A model generated the notes under the pieces. The model made no database searches, was not told the origin of the DNA, and saw nothing but the letters and a program-made list of their open reading frames with translations. Shown here one piece after another: positions 1 through 9,787 of a DNA stretch of 13,079 nt. How positions within the stretch are numbered: position 1 is the stretch's first letter; the number at the start of each line of letters is the position of its first letter. Where the stretch lies: assembly GCA_022579005.1 (NCBI GenBank), contig MU401973.1, positions 1 through 13,079 of the forward strand, in the 5' to 3' direction. The position numbers and the translations under genes are program-made. The stretch is from Poronia punctata. Taxonomy: Eukaryota > Ascomycota > Sordariomycetes > Xylariales > Xylariaceae.

Positions 1-486
1 TTGCTAATATTAAAAAACGCTTTAATACTTTTATTTTTATAAGCTTTTTTAAAGTTTAGCTTTTTATTAGCAGCTTTTAAAATAAATATATATAATTAGC
101 ATAAATAAGTATTTAAATTGTTTAAAAAGCTATTTTAATACTTTAAAAACAAAATAAAAAACTAGGCTTTATATATAATATTATTAAAGTTATTAAATAA
201 AAGCTTTTTTTTACTAATATAAAATTACTAAATATTAGCAAATATATTAACAAATAAGCAGCAAAAGTATAAACTATAAAAAAAGTAATTATAATAGTTA
301 ATAAATAATAAATAATAACTAATTTTTAATAAATAATAGTATAACGTTGTTTTTTTTTTAACTAATATAACTAGCTTTTTTTAAAAATAACTATATGCTA
401 AAAAGCTAAGCCTACTTTAAATAAGCAAAATATATGTTAACTTATAGCAATAAAAGTATTGTTTAATAAGGTAGCGTTTATATTTA

Positions 487-513
487 CGTTTTTATTTTTA
501 TTTTTATTTTTAG
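487..513. repeat. TTTTTA hexamer microsatellite
   Basis: Four successive units of a T-rich hexamer (TTTTTA) lie here. The mirror copy on the opposite strand is at about 3847-3870 in segment B, so the repeat was already part of the element before the two copies separated. Confidence 0.7.
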
Positions 514-1181
514 CCTTAGCAATAGTAGCTTAATAGTTTTGCTAAGCGTTTTTAGTTTTAGCGTAAAAATAAGTAGCATACTATATAATTTATTAAGCTA
601 TACTAATTAAAGTAAAAAGTATTTAAAAAAAAAAATATTTAAGTAAAGTAATAAGCAAAAAAGTAGCAAATATATAGCATAATAACTTTAGTAGTTTTTT
701 TTATAAAAAACGTAATTAATATTGCTAAAGCAGTAAAAATAGTAAATATAAAAATTTAAATATATGCTAAAAACATAGTGCTAGCAAAGCTTTTTACTAA
801 GTATTATTATAATTTTTAGCTTATTATTATTTAGTTAAATAAAATTATAATTAAAATTAAAAATTTAATAGTTTAAAAATAACTAACTTATATTAGCATT
901 AAAAGTATACTAGTATATAAACTTAAAATAAAAAAGCTTTAAAGGCAGCATAATAGTAGTTGCTTAGCAAAAAGCTTAATAAAATAATAATGCTAAAAAA
1001 AAAGTAAATATTAAAATAAAATTATAAATAAAAAAAAATATATAAAGCTAAGTATAAGCTAATAGGTTAATAAAAAGATAGCTTATAAAAGCTAATAAAT
1101 TAATTTAATTAAAAAAATTAAAAATAGGCCTAATTAGCAAATATACTTATAAATACTAAAAATTGCTAAAAACTAGCAACT

Positions 1182-1196
1182 TAAAAAAAAAAGCAG
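1182..1196 (+). other. Polypurine tract next to the LTR of segment A
   Basis: An A-rich run followed by AGCAG lies directly upstream of the LTR. It corresponds to the tract at 3166-3178 on the opposite strand in segment B. Its role would be to prime plus-strand synthesis. Confidence 0.55.
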
Positions 1197-1431
1197 TATA
1201 ATAAAGCACCTAGCTAAAAAACTTATTTACTAAGCTATTTGTATACAAACTACTTATTAGCTAAAGCTATGCTAACTAATAGCTAAAGCTTTATTAGTTA
1301 TACTTTTTTTAATCTTTTTAGCTAGTTTAGTTACTTATTTAGCTAACTAGACAAAAGTTATTTAATATACTTAGTTTTTAAAATTGCTAGCAACATTACC
1401 TTACAATTACCTTATTGCTTAAACCTTTACA
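1196..1431 (+). repeat. 3' LTR of segment A
   Basis: This LTR of about 236 bp begins near GTATAATAAAGCACCTAGC after an A-rich tract and ends near AACCTTTACA at 1431. It contains the family repeat TTAGCTAAAGC on both sides of GCTAACTAAT, then TAGTTACTTATTTAGCTAAC and AAAATTGCTAGCAACATTAC. It is one of the two copies whose left flank is the element 3' region. The ACA at its end may be the original LTR terminus, which reads ATA in the copies at 2928 and 9993. Confidence 0.85.
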
Positions 1432-1613
1432 CTTTATATTAGCTAAAGCTATACTAATTAATAGCTAAAGCTTTGCTAGTTATATTGTTTTTAAATTTTT
1501 TAAACTAATTTAGTTACTTAGTTAGCTAAGTAAAAAAAAGCTATTTAATATACTTAGTTTTAAAATTGCTAGCAATATTACTTTATAACTAACTTATAGC
1601 TTAAGCCTTTATA
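1432..1613 (+). repeat. 5'-truncated LTR directly following the LTR of segment A
   Basis: A second LTR copy starts without a spacer after 1431. It lacks about the first 55 bases of the LTR and begins near TTATATTAGCTAAAGC. It then runs through GCTAGTTATATTG, TAGTTACTTAGTTAGCTAAG and AAAATTGCTAGCAATATTAC to GCTTAAGCCTTTATA at about 1613. The inverted partner in segment B has no such copy at the equivalent place, so the tandem arose in this arm only. Confidence 0.8.
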
Positions 1614-1679
1614 AAATTATATTAAAGCTGCTAGTTTAAAAGTAATATAACATATTATAAAAAAATTAAAATAAATTGT

Positions 1680-1846
1680 TATATATATAAATTAAATATT
1701 TATAAATTAAATAAATTACTAGCGCGTAAATTAATTATTTATATTATAAAGTAATTAAATTTAGCTTTATTAAATACTTTATTATTATTATTATTAATTT
1801 ATAAAATTTACTATATAACTTTATAGCTTTTTTTACTATATAGTAT
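1680..1846 (+). repeat. Left arm of an inner inverted repeat (foldback)
   Basis: This arm is about 165 bp long and pairs with 2264-2425. It can be followed from ACTAGCGCGTAAATTAATTA at about 1728 through TATATTATAAAGTA, a TTA trinucleotide run at 1781-1796 and TTTATAAAATTTACTATA to the TTTTTTACTA near 1840. The rare GCGCG core at 1732-1736 is retained in both arms. It could be the terminal inverted repeat of a small non-autonomous DNA transposon. Confidence 0.75.
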
Positions 1847-2156
1847 AATAAGTTAACTATATTAATATAATAAAAATTTTAGTTATACTTTTTTATTTTG
1901 ATTTCTTTATAGTAGTAAATAAATATAAATTAAAAGCATTGTTTTTAAAAACTTTAATACTTAATTTATACTTTTTAAAAACTATAAAGCTTAAATAAAG
2001 TAATATTATAAACGCTATTTTTAAAACTTCTTATATTATTATTAAATTAAAACTTAGTTTAAGTTATTTCTTTAAAATATTTTAATTAGTAACTTAATTA
2101 TAGTTTACTAAGCTTTTTTACTTTAAGTAAACTTTTAATAAATAAGTTAAGTTAGT

Positions 2157-2181
2157 TTATAAATAGCTGCGCTATTTATAA
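2157..2181. repeat. Perfect 11-bp hairpin with 3-base loop
   Basis: TTATAAATAGC (2157-2167) and GCTATTTATAA (2171-2181) are exact complements around the loop TGC. It lies within about 11 bases of the symmetry centre of the large inverted repeat formed by segments A and B (near 2180). Confidence 0.8.
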
Positions 2182-2263
2182 TACTACTATATTTAGTTTT
2201 GTTATATATTTATGTTTATTTATTCTTTATAAAATAAATAAATATAATAAAAGTATTATTAGC

Positions 2264-2425
2264 AAGCTTACTAGTAAAAAAGACTATAAAGTAGTATAAT
2301 AAATTTTATAAATTAGTAATAATAATAAAAAGACTTTAAGCAAAAATAAAATTAAATACTTTATAATATAAGTAATTAATTTAACGCGCTAATACTTTAT
2401 TTAGTTTATATATATATAAACTTAT
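2264..2425 (-). repeat. Right arm of the inner inverted repeat
   Basis: This is the reverse complement of 1680-1846, aligned through TTAACGCGCTAATA at 2391-2404, TATAATATAAGTAATTAATT and GACTATAAAGTAGTATAATA. The loop between the arms is about 420 bp. Indels of a few bases separate the arms. Confidence 0.75.
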
Positions 2426-2927
2426 TTTAGGTTTTTATAATAATAATAAGTGCTAGCTATATAAAAGCTACTATTAACCTTAAGGCTTATAAGTATATTA
2501 AATATATATTATTTAGTATAAAAGCATTACCTTTTTACTTTTTACGTTTTTTTAAATAAAGTTAACTAAAAGTACTTTTTCTATAACTCGTTTACTTTTT
2601 TTTTAAAGTTAATATTTTTTAATTAAGTTTTTATATTTTATAGTTACTATTTAAAACGCTACTAATTATTTTTATAGCTATATTTTTTTATTTAACTAAG
2701 TATTAAAATCTAGTTTTAAATTAGCTTATATAGTAGTTAAAAATAATTTTAATTTTAAAAGACTTACTAGTAATATTTAATTTTAGTTATTTATTTTAAA
2801 CTAAGCTAGGTGCTAAAATAAATTAATAAAATAAGTTTTTATTTTATTTTTTTAAAATTAATAAGCTATAAATATAATTAAATAAGTTATAAAAGTTTTT
2901 AAAAATTAATTTTATAAGCTAGCTTTT

Positions 2928-3166
2928 TATAAGGGTTTAAGCAATAGGGTAGTTATAAGGTAATGTTGCTAGCGATTTTAAAAACTAAGTATATTAAATA
3001 ACTTCTATTTAGTTAGCTAAGTAAGTAACTAGACTAGCTAAAAGAAATAAAAACGGTGTAACTAGCAAAGCTTTAGCTATTAGTTAGCATAGCTTTAGCT
3101 AATATATAATTTATATATAAATAGCTTAGCAAGTAAGTTTTTTAGCTAAGTGCTTTATTATATTAC
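2928..3166 (-). repeat. 3' LTR of segment B
   Basis: This is the partner of the LTR at 9993-10232 and is about 239 bp long. On the - strand it starts at GTAATATAATAAAGCAC, directly after a polypurine tract, and ends near GCTTAAACCCTTATA. It keeps more C and G than most of the window (for example CGGTGT at 3054-3059 and TAGGGTAG at 2946-2953), so it seems somewhat less mutated than the 5' LTR. A short self-complementary stretch TAGTTA/TAACTA lies at 3010-3031. The flank on the pol side is shared in inverted orientation with positions 1-1195, which fixes it as the 3' LTR. Confidence 0.85.
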
Positions 3167-3178
3167 TTTTTTTTTAGG
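3166..3178 (-). other. Polypurine tract next to the 3' LTR of segment B
   Basis: On the - strand the sequence CCTAAAAAAAAAG sits immediately before the 3' LTR. This is where Ty3/Gypsy elements prime plus-strand DNA synthesis. A matching A-rich run occurs at 1182-1196 just before the LTR of segment A, which supports the LTR boundary. The original tract probably contained G residues that became A by RIP. That last step is inference. Confidence 0.65.
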
Positions 3179-5099
3179 TTGCTAGTTTTTAACAATTTTA
3201 GCATTTATAAGTATATTTACTAATTAAGCCCACTTTTTAATTTTTTTAATTAAGTAGCTTTATTATATTTTATAAGCTATTTTCTTATTAACTTATTAGC
3301 TTATATTTAGCTTTGCATATTTTTCTTAATTTTATAACCTTATTTTTAATATTTGCTTTTTTAGCATTACTATTTTATTAAGCTTCTTGCTAAGCGTTTG
3401 CTACTATGCTGCTTTTAAAGCTTTTTTACTTTAAAATTTATATACTAATATACTTTTAATACTAAAACTAAGCTATTTATTTTTAAATTATAAAACTTTT
3501 AATTTTAATTATAATCTTTACTAGCTTAATAGTAATAAACTAAAAATTATAATAATGCTTAGTAAAAAGCCTTGCTAGCACTATATTTTTAGTATGCATT
3601 TAAATTTTTATATTTACTACTTTTGCTATATTAACAATATTAACTATGCTTTTTATAAAAAAAACTATTATAGTTATTATATTATATGTTTACTGCTTTT
3701 TAAGCTATTAGTTTTGCTATATATTAATTTTTTTTAAATACTTTTTACTTTACTTAGTATAGCTTAAAATATTATATAGTATGCTTTTTACTTTTATACT
3801 AAGACTTTTATAGTTTAGCAGACTTATTAAGCTAATATTATTAAAGCTAAAAATAAAAATAAAAATAATAGTAAAAATACTGCCTTGCTAAAAAATACTT
3901 TTATTGTTATAAGTTAATATATATTTTGCTTAGCTAAAGTAAGCTTAACTTTTTAGCATATAGTTATATTTAAAAAAAAAGGTAGTTATATTAAAAAAAA
4001 CTATTACTATATTACTATTTACTAAAAATTAGTTTTTATTTATTATTTATTAACTATTACTACTGCTTTTTTTATTATTTATACTTTTTACTGCTTGTTT
4101 GCTAGTATAGTTACTAATGCTTAGCAGTTTTATATTAATAAAAAAAGCTTTTACTTAACAATTTTAATAATATTTTATATAAAGCCTAATATGCCATTTT
4201 TTAAAAAAGTACTAACATAGCCTTTTAAACAACTTGAAAGCTTACTTATGCTAGTTATATATGCTTATTTTAAACGCTACTAATAAAAAGCCAAACTTTA
4301 AAAAATTTATAAAAATAAAAGCATTAAAGTATTTTTTAGCATTAGCAAAGCTTATTAAAAGCTTTTTACTTATAAAGTAGTTTTTACTACTATTGCTAAC
4401 TTTATTTATAATACTTATTAAACTATACTGCTTATTTTTAGCTATAACTATTTTAATAGTATAATATTCTATTTACTTTTTTAGCTACCCTTTAGCTTTT
4501 GCTTACTAACTTTTTATTTAATAATAATGCTTTTTATATTAGTAGTTTAAATATATTTTAAGTTATAATAAGTTTATTAAAATATAGGTTTTTAGTTTTT
4601 TATAATGCTATAGCTTAGTTTAGCTTATTTAATAATAGCTTGTTATTTTTTTATTAACTAAGTATATACTTTATAACTTTTTAGTACTTATATATTAAAA
4701 TAATTACTTTACTTATTATTTTACTTAGTATAAACTTTTTTAACTTTTATTTTATATTAGTTTAGTAAATAGCTTATATTTACTAAGTACTTAGCTAGCT
4801 TTTAAGTATTATATTTTACTAGCTAGCTTTTTTATTTTATTATATATTTTTATTTACTTTATTTATTTTAATATTAAATAGTATTTTTTACTGCTTATTT
4901 TTTTTAAGTAATGCTATTTAATTACTATTTTTTAGCTAGTTTATTTATTGTTTAAGTAATAATATAAAAAATATATTATAAACTTAAAAATAAATTTTAA
5001 GTAACTTAATTTAGTATGCTAAAGTTTTTATTTTTAAAAAAAATTTAACTTAAATATATATAAACGCTAGTTTTTTTATACTTAAAATTAAAGTATATT
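3179..5099 (-). other. 3' internal region between integrase core and 3' LTR, function unknown
   Basis: About 1.9 kb separates the end of the recognisable integrase from the 3' LTR. The integrase C-terminal domain, and a chromodomain if present, would use roughly the first 400-700 bases, leaving over 1 kb unexplained. The part from 3179 to 4348 is repeated in inverted orientation at 1-1195, so it belongs to the element and is not a later insertion. It is strongly A-rich on the element's sense strand, compatible with either a degraded lysine-rich reading frame or a long untranslated tail. I saw no conserved motif in it. Confidence 0.5.
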
Positions 5100-6010
5100 A
5101 TTAATAGCTTTACTATATTACTTGCTTAAAACCTTTTTAGTATATAATATTTATTATAATACTTTTATATTAACTTAACTACTTACTTTTAATGCTTAAA
5201 ACTATATAGTATATAGCTTTTATTTACTATAGCTGTTTTTTTTTTTAAAAAATATTAAATTAAAGCTGCTTTAATATATACTTAATACTTTTTAAGTAGT
5301 ACCTATATTGTATTTTAAATAGTAAATAGCTTATTAGAATATATTAATTATTATTATAAATAAACTTAACTTTTACTAATATTTTTACTTAGCTATTTAG
5401 CTTACTAGTATAAAAAATATAAAAGTATTTTTTTAAAGTTTAGTATACTTATTTTATTTAGCTATTAGTTTAAAAGTGCTATATAGTAAATAGCTACTAA
5501 TATACTTTTAATATTTTATAAAACTTTTTTTAAAATTTGCTTATAATAAGTTTATTTTTATTACTTATAATTTTATTAAAAAGCTTATATTAGCAGTTTA
5601 CTTTATAATATATAATTACTATAAGCTTAGTAGTATTAAGTATTTTTTATATAAAAATAAATAATACTATTTTTATATACTAGTTTATAATAATTAAAAT
5701 TATATTATAAACGTTACTATTTGCTTTTATATATAAAAGTTGTTTTATAATAAAATTTAAGCTAATTTTTTAAAAAAGCTGCTTTAATAAAAATAATAAC
5801 TAAAGCTTTTTATAAAGCTTATGCTTTAGTTTTTAAGTTTTTATATATTATATATAGCTAGCAACGTATTTTTAAACGTTTTCCTTTAAACTTTTTTACT
5901 AAACTTTATACTATAATAGCTTAGCTATTTTTTTTATATTTTTAGCTTTTAAGTTATTATAATACTAATATATTAGTTATTTTACTAAAGCTTTTTAAGC
6001 TAAAATTACT
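5100..6010 (-). pseudogene. pol: Integrase domain of Ty3/Gypsy pol, RIP-inactivated
   Basis: Integrase would insert the cDNA into the genome. On the - strand, in the same codon phase as reverse transcriptase, the zinc-binding end reads Y-V-A-S-Y-I-*-Y-I-K-T near 5868-5836, with the two expected Cys codons now TAT. I-S-L-N-F-I follows, with the first catalytic Asp now AAT at 5757-5755. Next is I-L-I-I-I-N-*-Y-I-K at 5700-5671, the VDR.TK motif. I-I-S-N-K-N-K carries the second catalytic Asp as AAT at 5562-5560. H-F-*-T-N-S-*-I-K-* from 5478 is the HPQTDGQTER motif, with the catalytic Glu now AAA at 5454-5452. Spacing between the sites fits a D,D35E core. All three catalytic residues are lost. 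I could not place a chromodomain or the integrase C-terminal domain with confidence. Confidence 0.9.
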
Positions 6011-6649
6011 AGCTACTTTTTAAAATATAATATATTTTTATTATTAATATAGTACTTTTTATATATTTTAACTTTATAGCGTATAACTTTTATAAGTTTT
6101 ATAAAAATAAAGTTTTTAGCTTATAGTTTATAAACTATTTTATAAAACTGCGTTAAAGCTGCTAGTTAAAAAGCTGTTTTGCTTTAAGCTAATTTTCTAG
6201 CTTTAGCGTATAAAACATATTAATTATAAATAATAGCTTTAGCTTTTTTTAAAAAAAAAGTAATTTTTATACTTTTAATAATAGCATTTGCTAAATAAGT
6301 TATTACTATTATTTATATAATATATAATATATAAGTTAAGCATATATATTAATACTTTTTACTTTTTTACTTTTAAAATTTATTTATAATTATATAGCAA
6401 AAGTTTAGCTTTTTATAAGCTTATAAGTTTATAATTTATATTTGTATTATTATATAAGTTAATAAGTATAAGTTTAATAAAGCTTTTTAAGCTGCTTTAC
6501 TAGTATAAGTTAATGCTTTATTTTTTTTAAAACAAAACTTTTACTAATAACTACTATACTTTTTATAGCAGCTTGCTAATAAGTTAAAGTTTTTTTTTAC
6601 TATTAATATTATATTTTTATACTAAATTTTTTTAGCTATATAATTTAGC

Positions 6650-7110
6650 TTTTTAATAGTTTATTTACTAAGTTTAATATATTTAATTAGTATTTTATAT
6701 TAAAATTAAACTAGATTACCTTATATACTTAGCAAGCAAGCTTTTTTAAAAGGTTTTATGCTAATAAATTAACTATGCCTTTTAAAGTTATATAATCTAT
6801 TTATATTATAAAAGTTTTATTTATTTTTTTAAAGTATTGCTATTAGTACTTATAGCTTTTTATAATTGCTTAAAGCTTTTACTAGCTTATTACTTATTTA
6901 ATCTTTATATTTATAAGCTTTTATAATTAATAAATAACTAGTTTTTATATTTTTTATAAAACTATAATAATATTTTTAATATTATTTTTATTAATAGGTT
7001 TATTTTTATTTTTATATTTAAATAGCTATTTTAGTAATAAAAAGTAGTTATTAATATAAAAGCTTTTTTAATATTTTTAAACGCTTAGTTTACTTTTAAA
7101 ATTTACTTAA
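6650..7110 (-). pseudogene. pol: RNase H domain of Ty3/Gypsy pol, RIP-inactivated
   Basis: This region follows the reverse transcriptase and would degrade the RNA strand of the RNA-DNA hybrid. On the - strand, A-F-K-N-I-K-K-A-F reads from 7084 and matches the connection that leads into Gypsy RNase H. A lysine- and isoleucine-rich stretch follows where the family has V-E-T-D-A-S; here it reads K-I-K-I-N, consistent with Glu to Lys, Thr to Ile and Asp to Asn. Near 6711-6690, F-N-F-N-I-K-Y occupies the position of the conserved domain end (FDF.I.Y.PG). The start codon phase differs by one base from the reverse transcriptase frame, so at least one small indel lies between about 7430 and 7084. The second copy at 10740-11170 supports every motif. 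The boundaries are approximate. Confidence 0.75.
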
Positions 7111-7379
7111 AAACATAGCTTAGTAAAGTATAACTTTTTAAAATTGCTATAATTAGCATAATAATATTTATAAACTTAGTTATAAACTTTTTATTAAGGT
7201 TTGCAAACTTTAAAAATACTTATATATTATATATTAAAGTTAATACTTTTTACTTTTAAATAGTAGCAACCCTTTAAAAATTTATTTTTATTTTTTTAGT
7301 TATAATAATAAACTTTAAAATTTTAATTTTAGTTTTAAAAAACTTATATATTAATAGCTTTATAAATAGTTAATACTTT

Positions 7380-7935
7380 GCTAATTGCTTATAAACTAAT
7401 TAAAAATGCTTTTTATATTTTTTAATATTTTTTTAAAAATTATAATATTGTTTAAGTAAACTATATAAATATAATTTATTAGCTTAGCTAGCGCTTTATA
7501 TATATAAGCTTAAAAAGTTATAAAATTATTAATTAATTTAAAAAATATAACTATATATATAAAATGCTTATATTTTATTTAAAAAGCAGTTTTTTACTTA
7601 TTACTCTGCTTAATATAAATATAGTAATAAGTATTATAAAAGTTTAGTTTTAAAAAAATTTTTACTAACCTTAGCTTATTTATAATTTTTAATATAAAAA
7701 GTAAAAAATATTTATTTTTTATAGTTACTTTATTTAAGCTTTTATAATTAATATAAACCTTTATAGTTTCTTTTTAGTATAAATAAAATAAAAGCCTTTA
7801 TATTTCCTTTTAAATATTATATATAGCTTATTTAAAAGTTTTTTTAAAGTATTTTTAAGCACTTATTATTAAGCTTTTATATTAAATAAATTAAACTAAA
7901 TAGTACTTATGCTTTTTTTACTAAGTTTATTATAT
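7380..7935 (-). pseudogene. pol: Reverse transcriptase domain of Ty3/Gypsy pol, RIP-inactivated
   Basis: This would copy the element RNA into DNA inside virus-like particles. Read on the - strand in one frame (codons starting at positions divisible by 3), the stretch from 7920 to 7430 keeps the family's motif order. S-L-N-K-V-T-I-K-N is at 7740-7714, K-L-N-F with the first catalytic Asp codon now AAC is at 7650-7639, and *-K-T-A-F is near 7596-7580. K-A-L-A-K-L at 7497-7480 leads into Y-L-N-N-I-I-I-F at 7458-7435, the YLDD box with both Asp codons changed to Asn (AAC at 7452-7450, AAT at 7449-7447). About 160 codons stay in register, so indels are rare here and the damage is almost all transitions. 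All the changes at catalytic sites are G to A on the coding strand. The family assignment is firm; activity is excluded. Confidence 0.9.
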
Positions 7936-7989
7936 TTTATGCTTTTTTTTAGTACTAGCAACTTTTTTATTAATAGTTTAAAGTATATA

Positions 7990-9787
7990 TATTAAAATGC
8001 TTTAAAATACTTAAGCAAATTAATTTTATTTTTAGTGCTAGGTTTATTATTAATTTTAAAAATTAATAATCTTTTTAAAAATCAATACTTATACTTATTA
8101 AGTTAATAATATACGCTGCCTAACTACTAACTATGTTTTAGCAAAATATTTAAAATTTATTTTTTAATATTTATTATAAAACTATTAAATAAAAGCTATA
8201 TTTAATAATATACTTAATTAACTTATTTTTAGTTCTAATATTAAAAGCTTTAGCGCTTTTTATTTTTTATATTTTATATAGAACACTTGTTTAAAAGCTT
8301 TTTTAATTTTTAAGTATTAAATATTTAAAAACTAGCTATATAAGCTGCTTAGCACTTTATTAGCCTTTTATTTAGTTTTTAAAAGTAATAAAATGTTTAC
8401 TTTTTATAAGTACTTTTTTAAAAAGATTTTATATATAATATTAACTTAGGTTTTTATATTTATATTTATTATAACTTTTTTTAGCTTTTGTTTACTGTTT
8501 TAAAAATTATAGCTACTATTTAAAATATCTTTATAGTGCTAAATACTTTATAAAACTTTGTTAAAATAAATTAAATATATTATTTTACTTTAGCTTAGCT
8601 TTTAGTTATTTATTTTTAAAGTTTAATTAAGCTATTTAAACATTTTATACTTTACTTTTATACTATTTAAATAGTTTTTATTTAACTTTGCTTAACTAAG
8701 AATTTAATATTAACTATTTATTTTTTAAGCAATACTTAGCTATATAGCTTTTTTTACTATAGCAATAGCACTTTATAAAGCTATTACTACTATATACTAA
8801 TTTACATTAATTTTAACTTATTTATTACTTAAATAAGTTATTAGCTTTTTTAAAATACTATTTAAGCGCTTTTAAGTTATTTACTAACTTTTTTTACTTT
8901 AATAAACATTTAATATATTTTTGTTTATATAATAATAATACTTTTTATTATTATAGTATTAAGTATTTTATTATTTTTATAATACTAAGCAATATATACT
9001 ACTTTATTAAAACTTTTTTTAGTTTTCTTTAAGGCTTATACTAATAGTTAAAACCTAGTTAGCTATTATTTTTTAGTAATATAATGCTTTTAAGCTTTTA
9101 TACTAATACTTACTAATAAAAAAAATCTTTTAAGTTTTTATTGTTTTACTATTTTAATTTATATAGCTATTTTTAAAAAGTTTATTTAAATAGCTTTAAG
9201 TTAACATTTCTTTTATTAAACAAATTTTTAAAAGTTTTTAAAAGTAGTTTTTTTTAAGTTATTATAATTTAGCATATTTTAATAAGTATAGTAATTTATT
9301 TAAAATTTAAACATAGCTTATATTAAAGCTTAAATAATATATCTTATATCTTTATAACTAAGCCTTTACTAATTACTTTTTTTAAAGGTATAATTTAGTT
9401 TTTAATCTTTATAGCAATAGTATTTTGCTTTAGCTACTTATAATTATATATAAAAGCTTTTTTATTATTTTTATATTAAGTTTTTTTTTTACTTAATAAG
9501 TAGCTAAAGTAGCTATATATGTTAATTTACTATATTAATAATTTAACTTAAAAAATTATTAATTTAGCTTTTTAAACTTTTATAAAAGCTATTATAAAAA
9601 AAGTTTTATTATAAAAGCTTTTATATAATAGCAGTTTAAAGTAAAAGAAATATTTTTTTACCTTTTTAACCTTTTTATAAGTTATTGCTTAGTTGCTAAT
9701 TAATTACTTTAATGAGCAGCATTTTTTATTTTAAGTTTTTTAGCTTGCTATTAAGTTTTTTACCTTTTTTTGCATTTATTATAGCAT
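7990..9787 (-). pseudogene. Probable gag and protease region of segment B (inferred from position)
   Basis: This stretch of about 1.8 kb lies between the leader and the reverse transcriptase, where Gypsy elements carry gag (the capsid and nucleocapsid protein) and the aspartic protease. I did not recognise a capsid motif, a CCHC zinc knuckle or a protease D-S/T-G motif, all of which contain codons that RIP destroys. A possible start ATG is at 9787-9785 on the - strand, inside a block that is also conserved in segment D. The strand bias (A-rich on the coding strand) continues through it. The assignment rests on position alone. Confidence 0.4.
9534..9563. repeat. Perfect 11-bp hairpin
   Basis: ATTAATAATTT (9534-9544) and AAATTATTAAT (9553-9563) are exact complements around an 8-base loop. 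It lies inside the gag-like part of segment B. In sequence this AT-rich such pairs can arise by chance, so no function is proposed. Confidence 0.5.

Larger units (their letters stand above)
1..1431 (+). mobile_element. 3' end of a second Ty3/Gypsy copy (segment A), truncated by the window edge
   Basis: This is the + strand counterpart of 2928-4348, lying tail to tail with segment B. The match can be followed from position 1 (TTGCTAATATTAAAAAACGC, against the complement of about 4320-4348) through the LTR end near 1431. It therefore holds the unexplained 3' internal region (1-1181), a polypurine tract (1182-1196) and a 3' LTR (1196-1431). No recognised pol domain falls within it. The element presumably continues to the left of the window. 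The differences between the two arms appear to be mostly transitions plus small indels. Confidence 0.85.
1614..2927. other. Spacer between segments A and B, no gene recognised
   Basis: This spacer of about 1.3 kb separates two LTR retrotransposon tails. It does not obviously match the element. Its main content is the foldback pair at about 1680-1846 and 2264-2425 and the hairpin at 2157-2181. The part from 2426 to 2927 holds short self-complementary AT runs such as AATAAAATAA/TTATTTTATT at 2825-2848. It also holds an isolated CTAAGCTAGGTGCT at 2801-2814, which resembles the first bases of the LTR. I see no coding signal. Confidence 0.6.

Noticed and set aside
1196..1613. The repeated unit of about 240 bp as a MITE or SINE
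   Set aside because: It lies next to polypurine tracts on one side in two copies, flanks a complete pol order in segment B, and lacks terminal inverted repeats. An LTR explains it better.
2801..2814. A further LTR fragment (CTAAGCTAGGTGCT)
   Set aside because: Only about 12 bases resemble the LTR start and the adjoining sequence does not continue the match. It is too short to call.
8915..8960. Possible + strand reverse transcriptase box (F-V-Y followed by AT-rich codons)
   Set aside because: The codons after F-V-Y are ATA repeats that do not give the Asn or Asp pair in frame. The true box is on the - strand at 7458-7447 with long flanking support.
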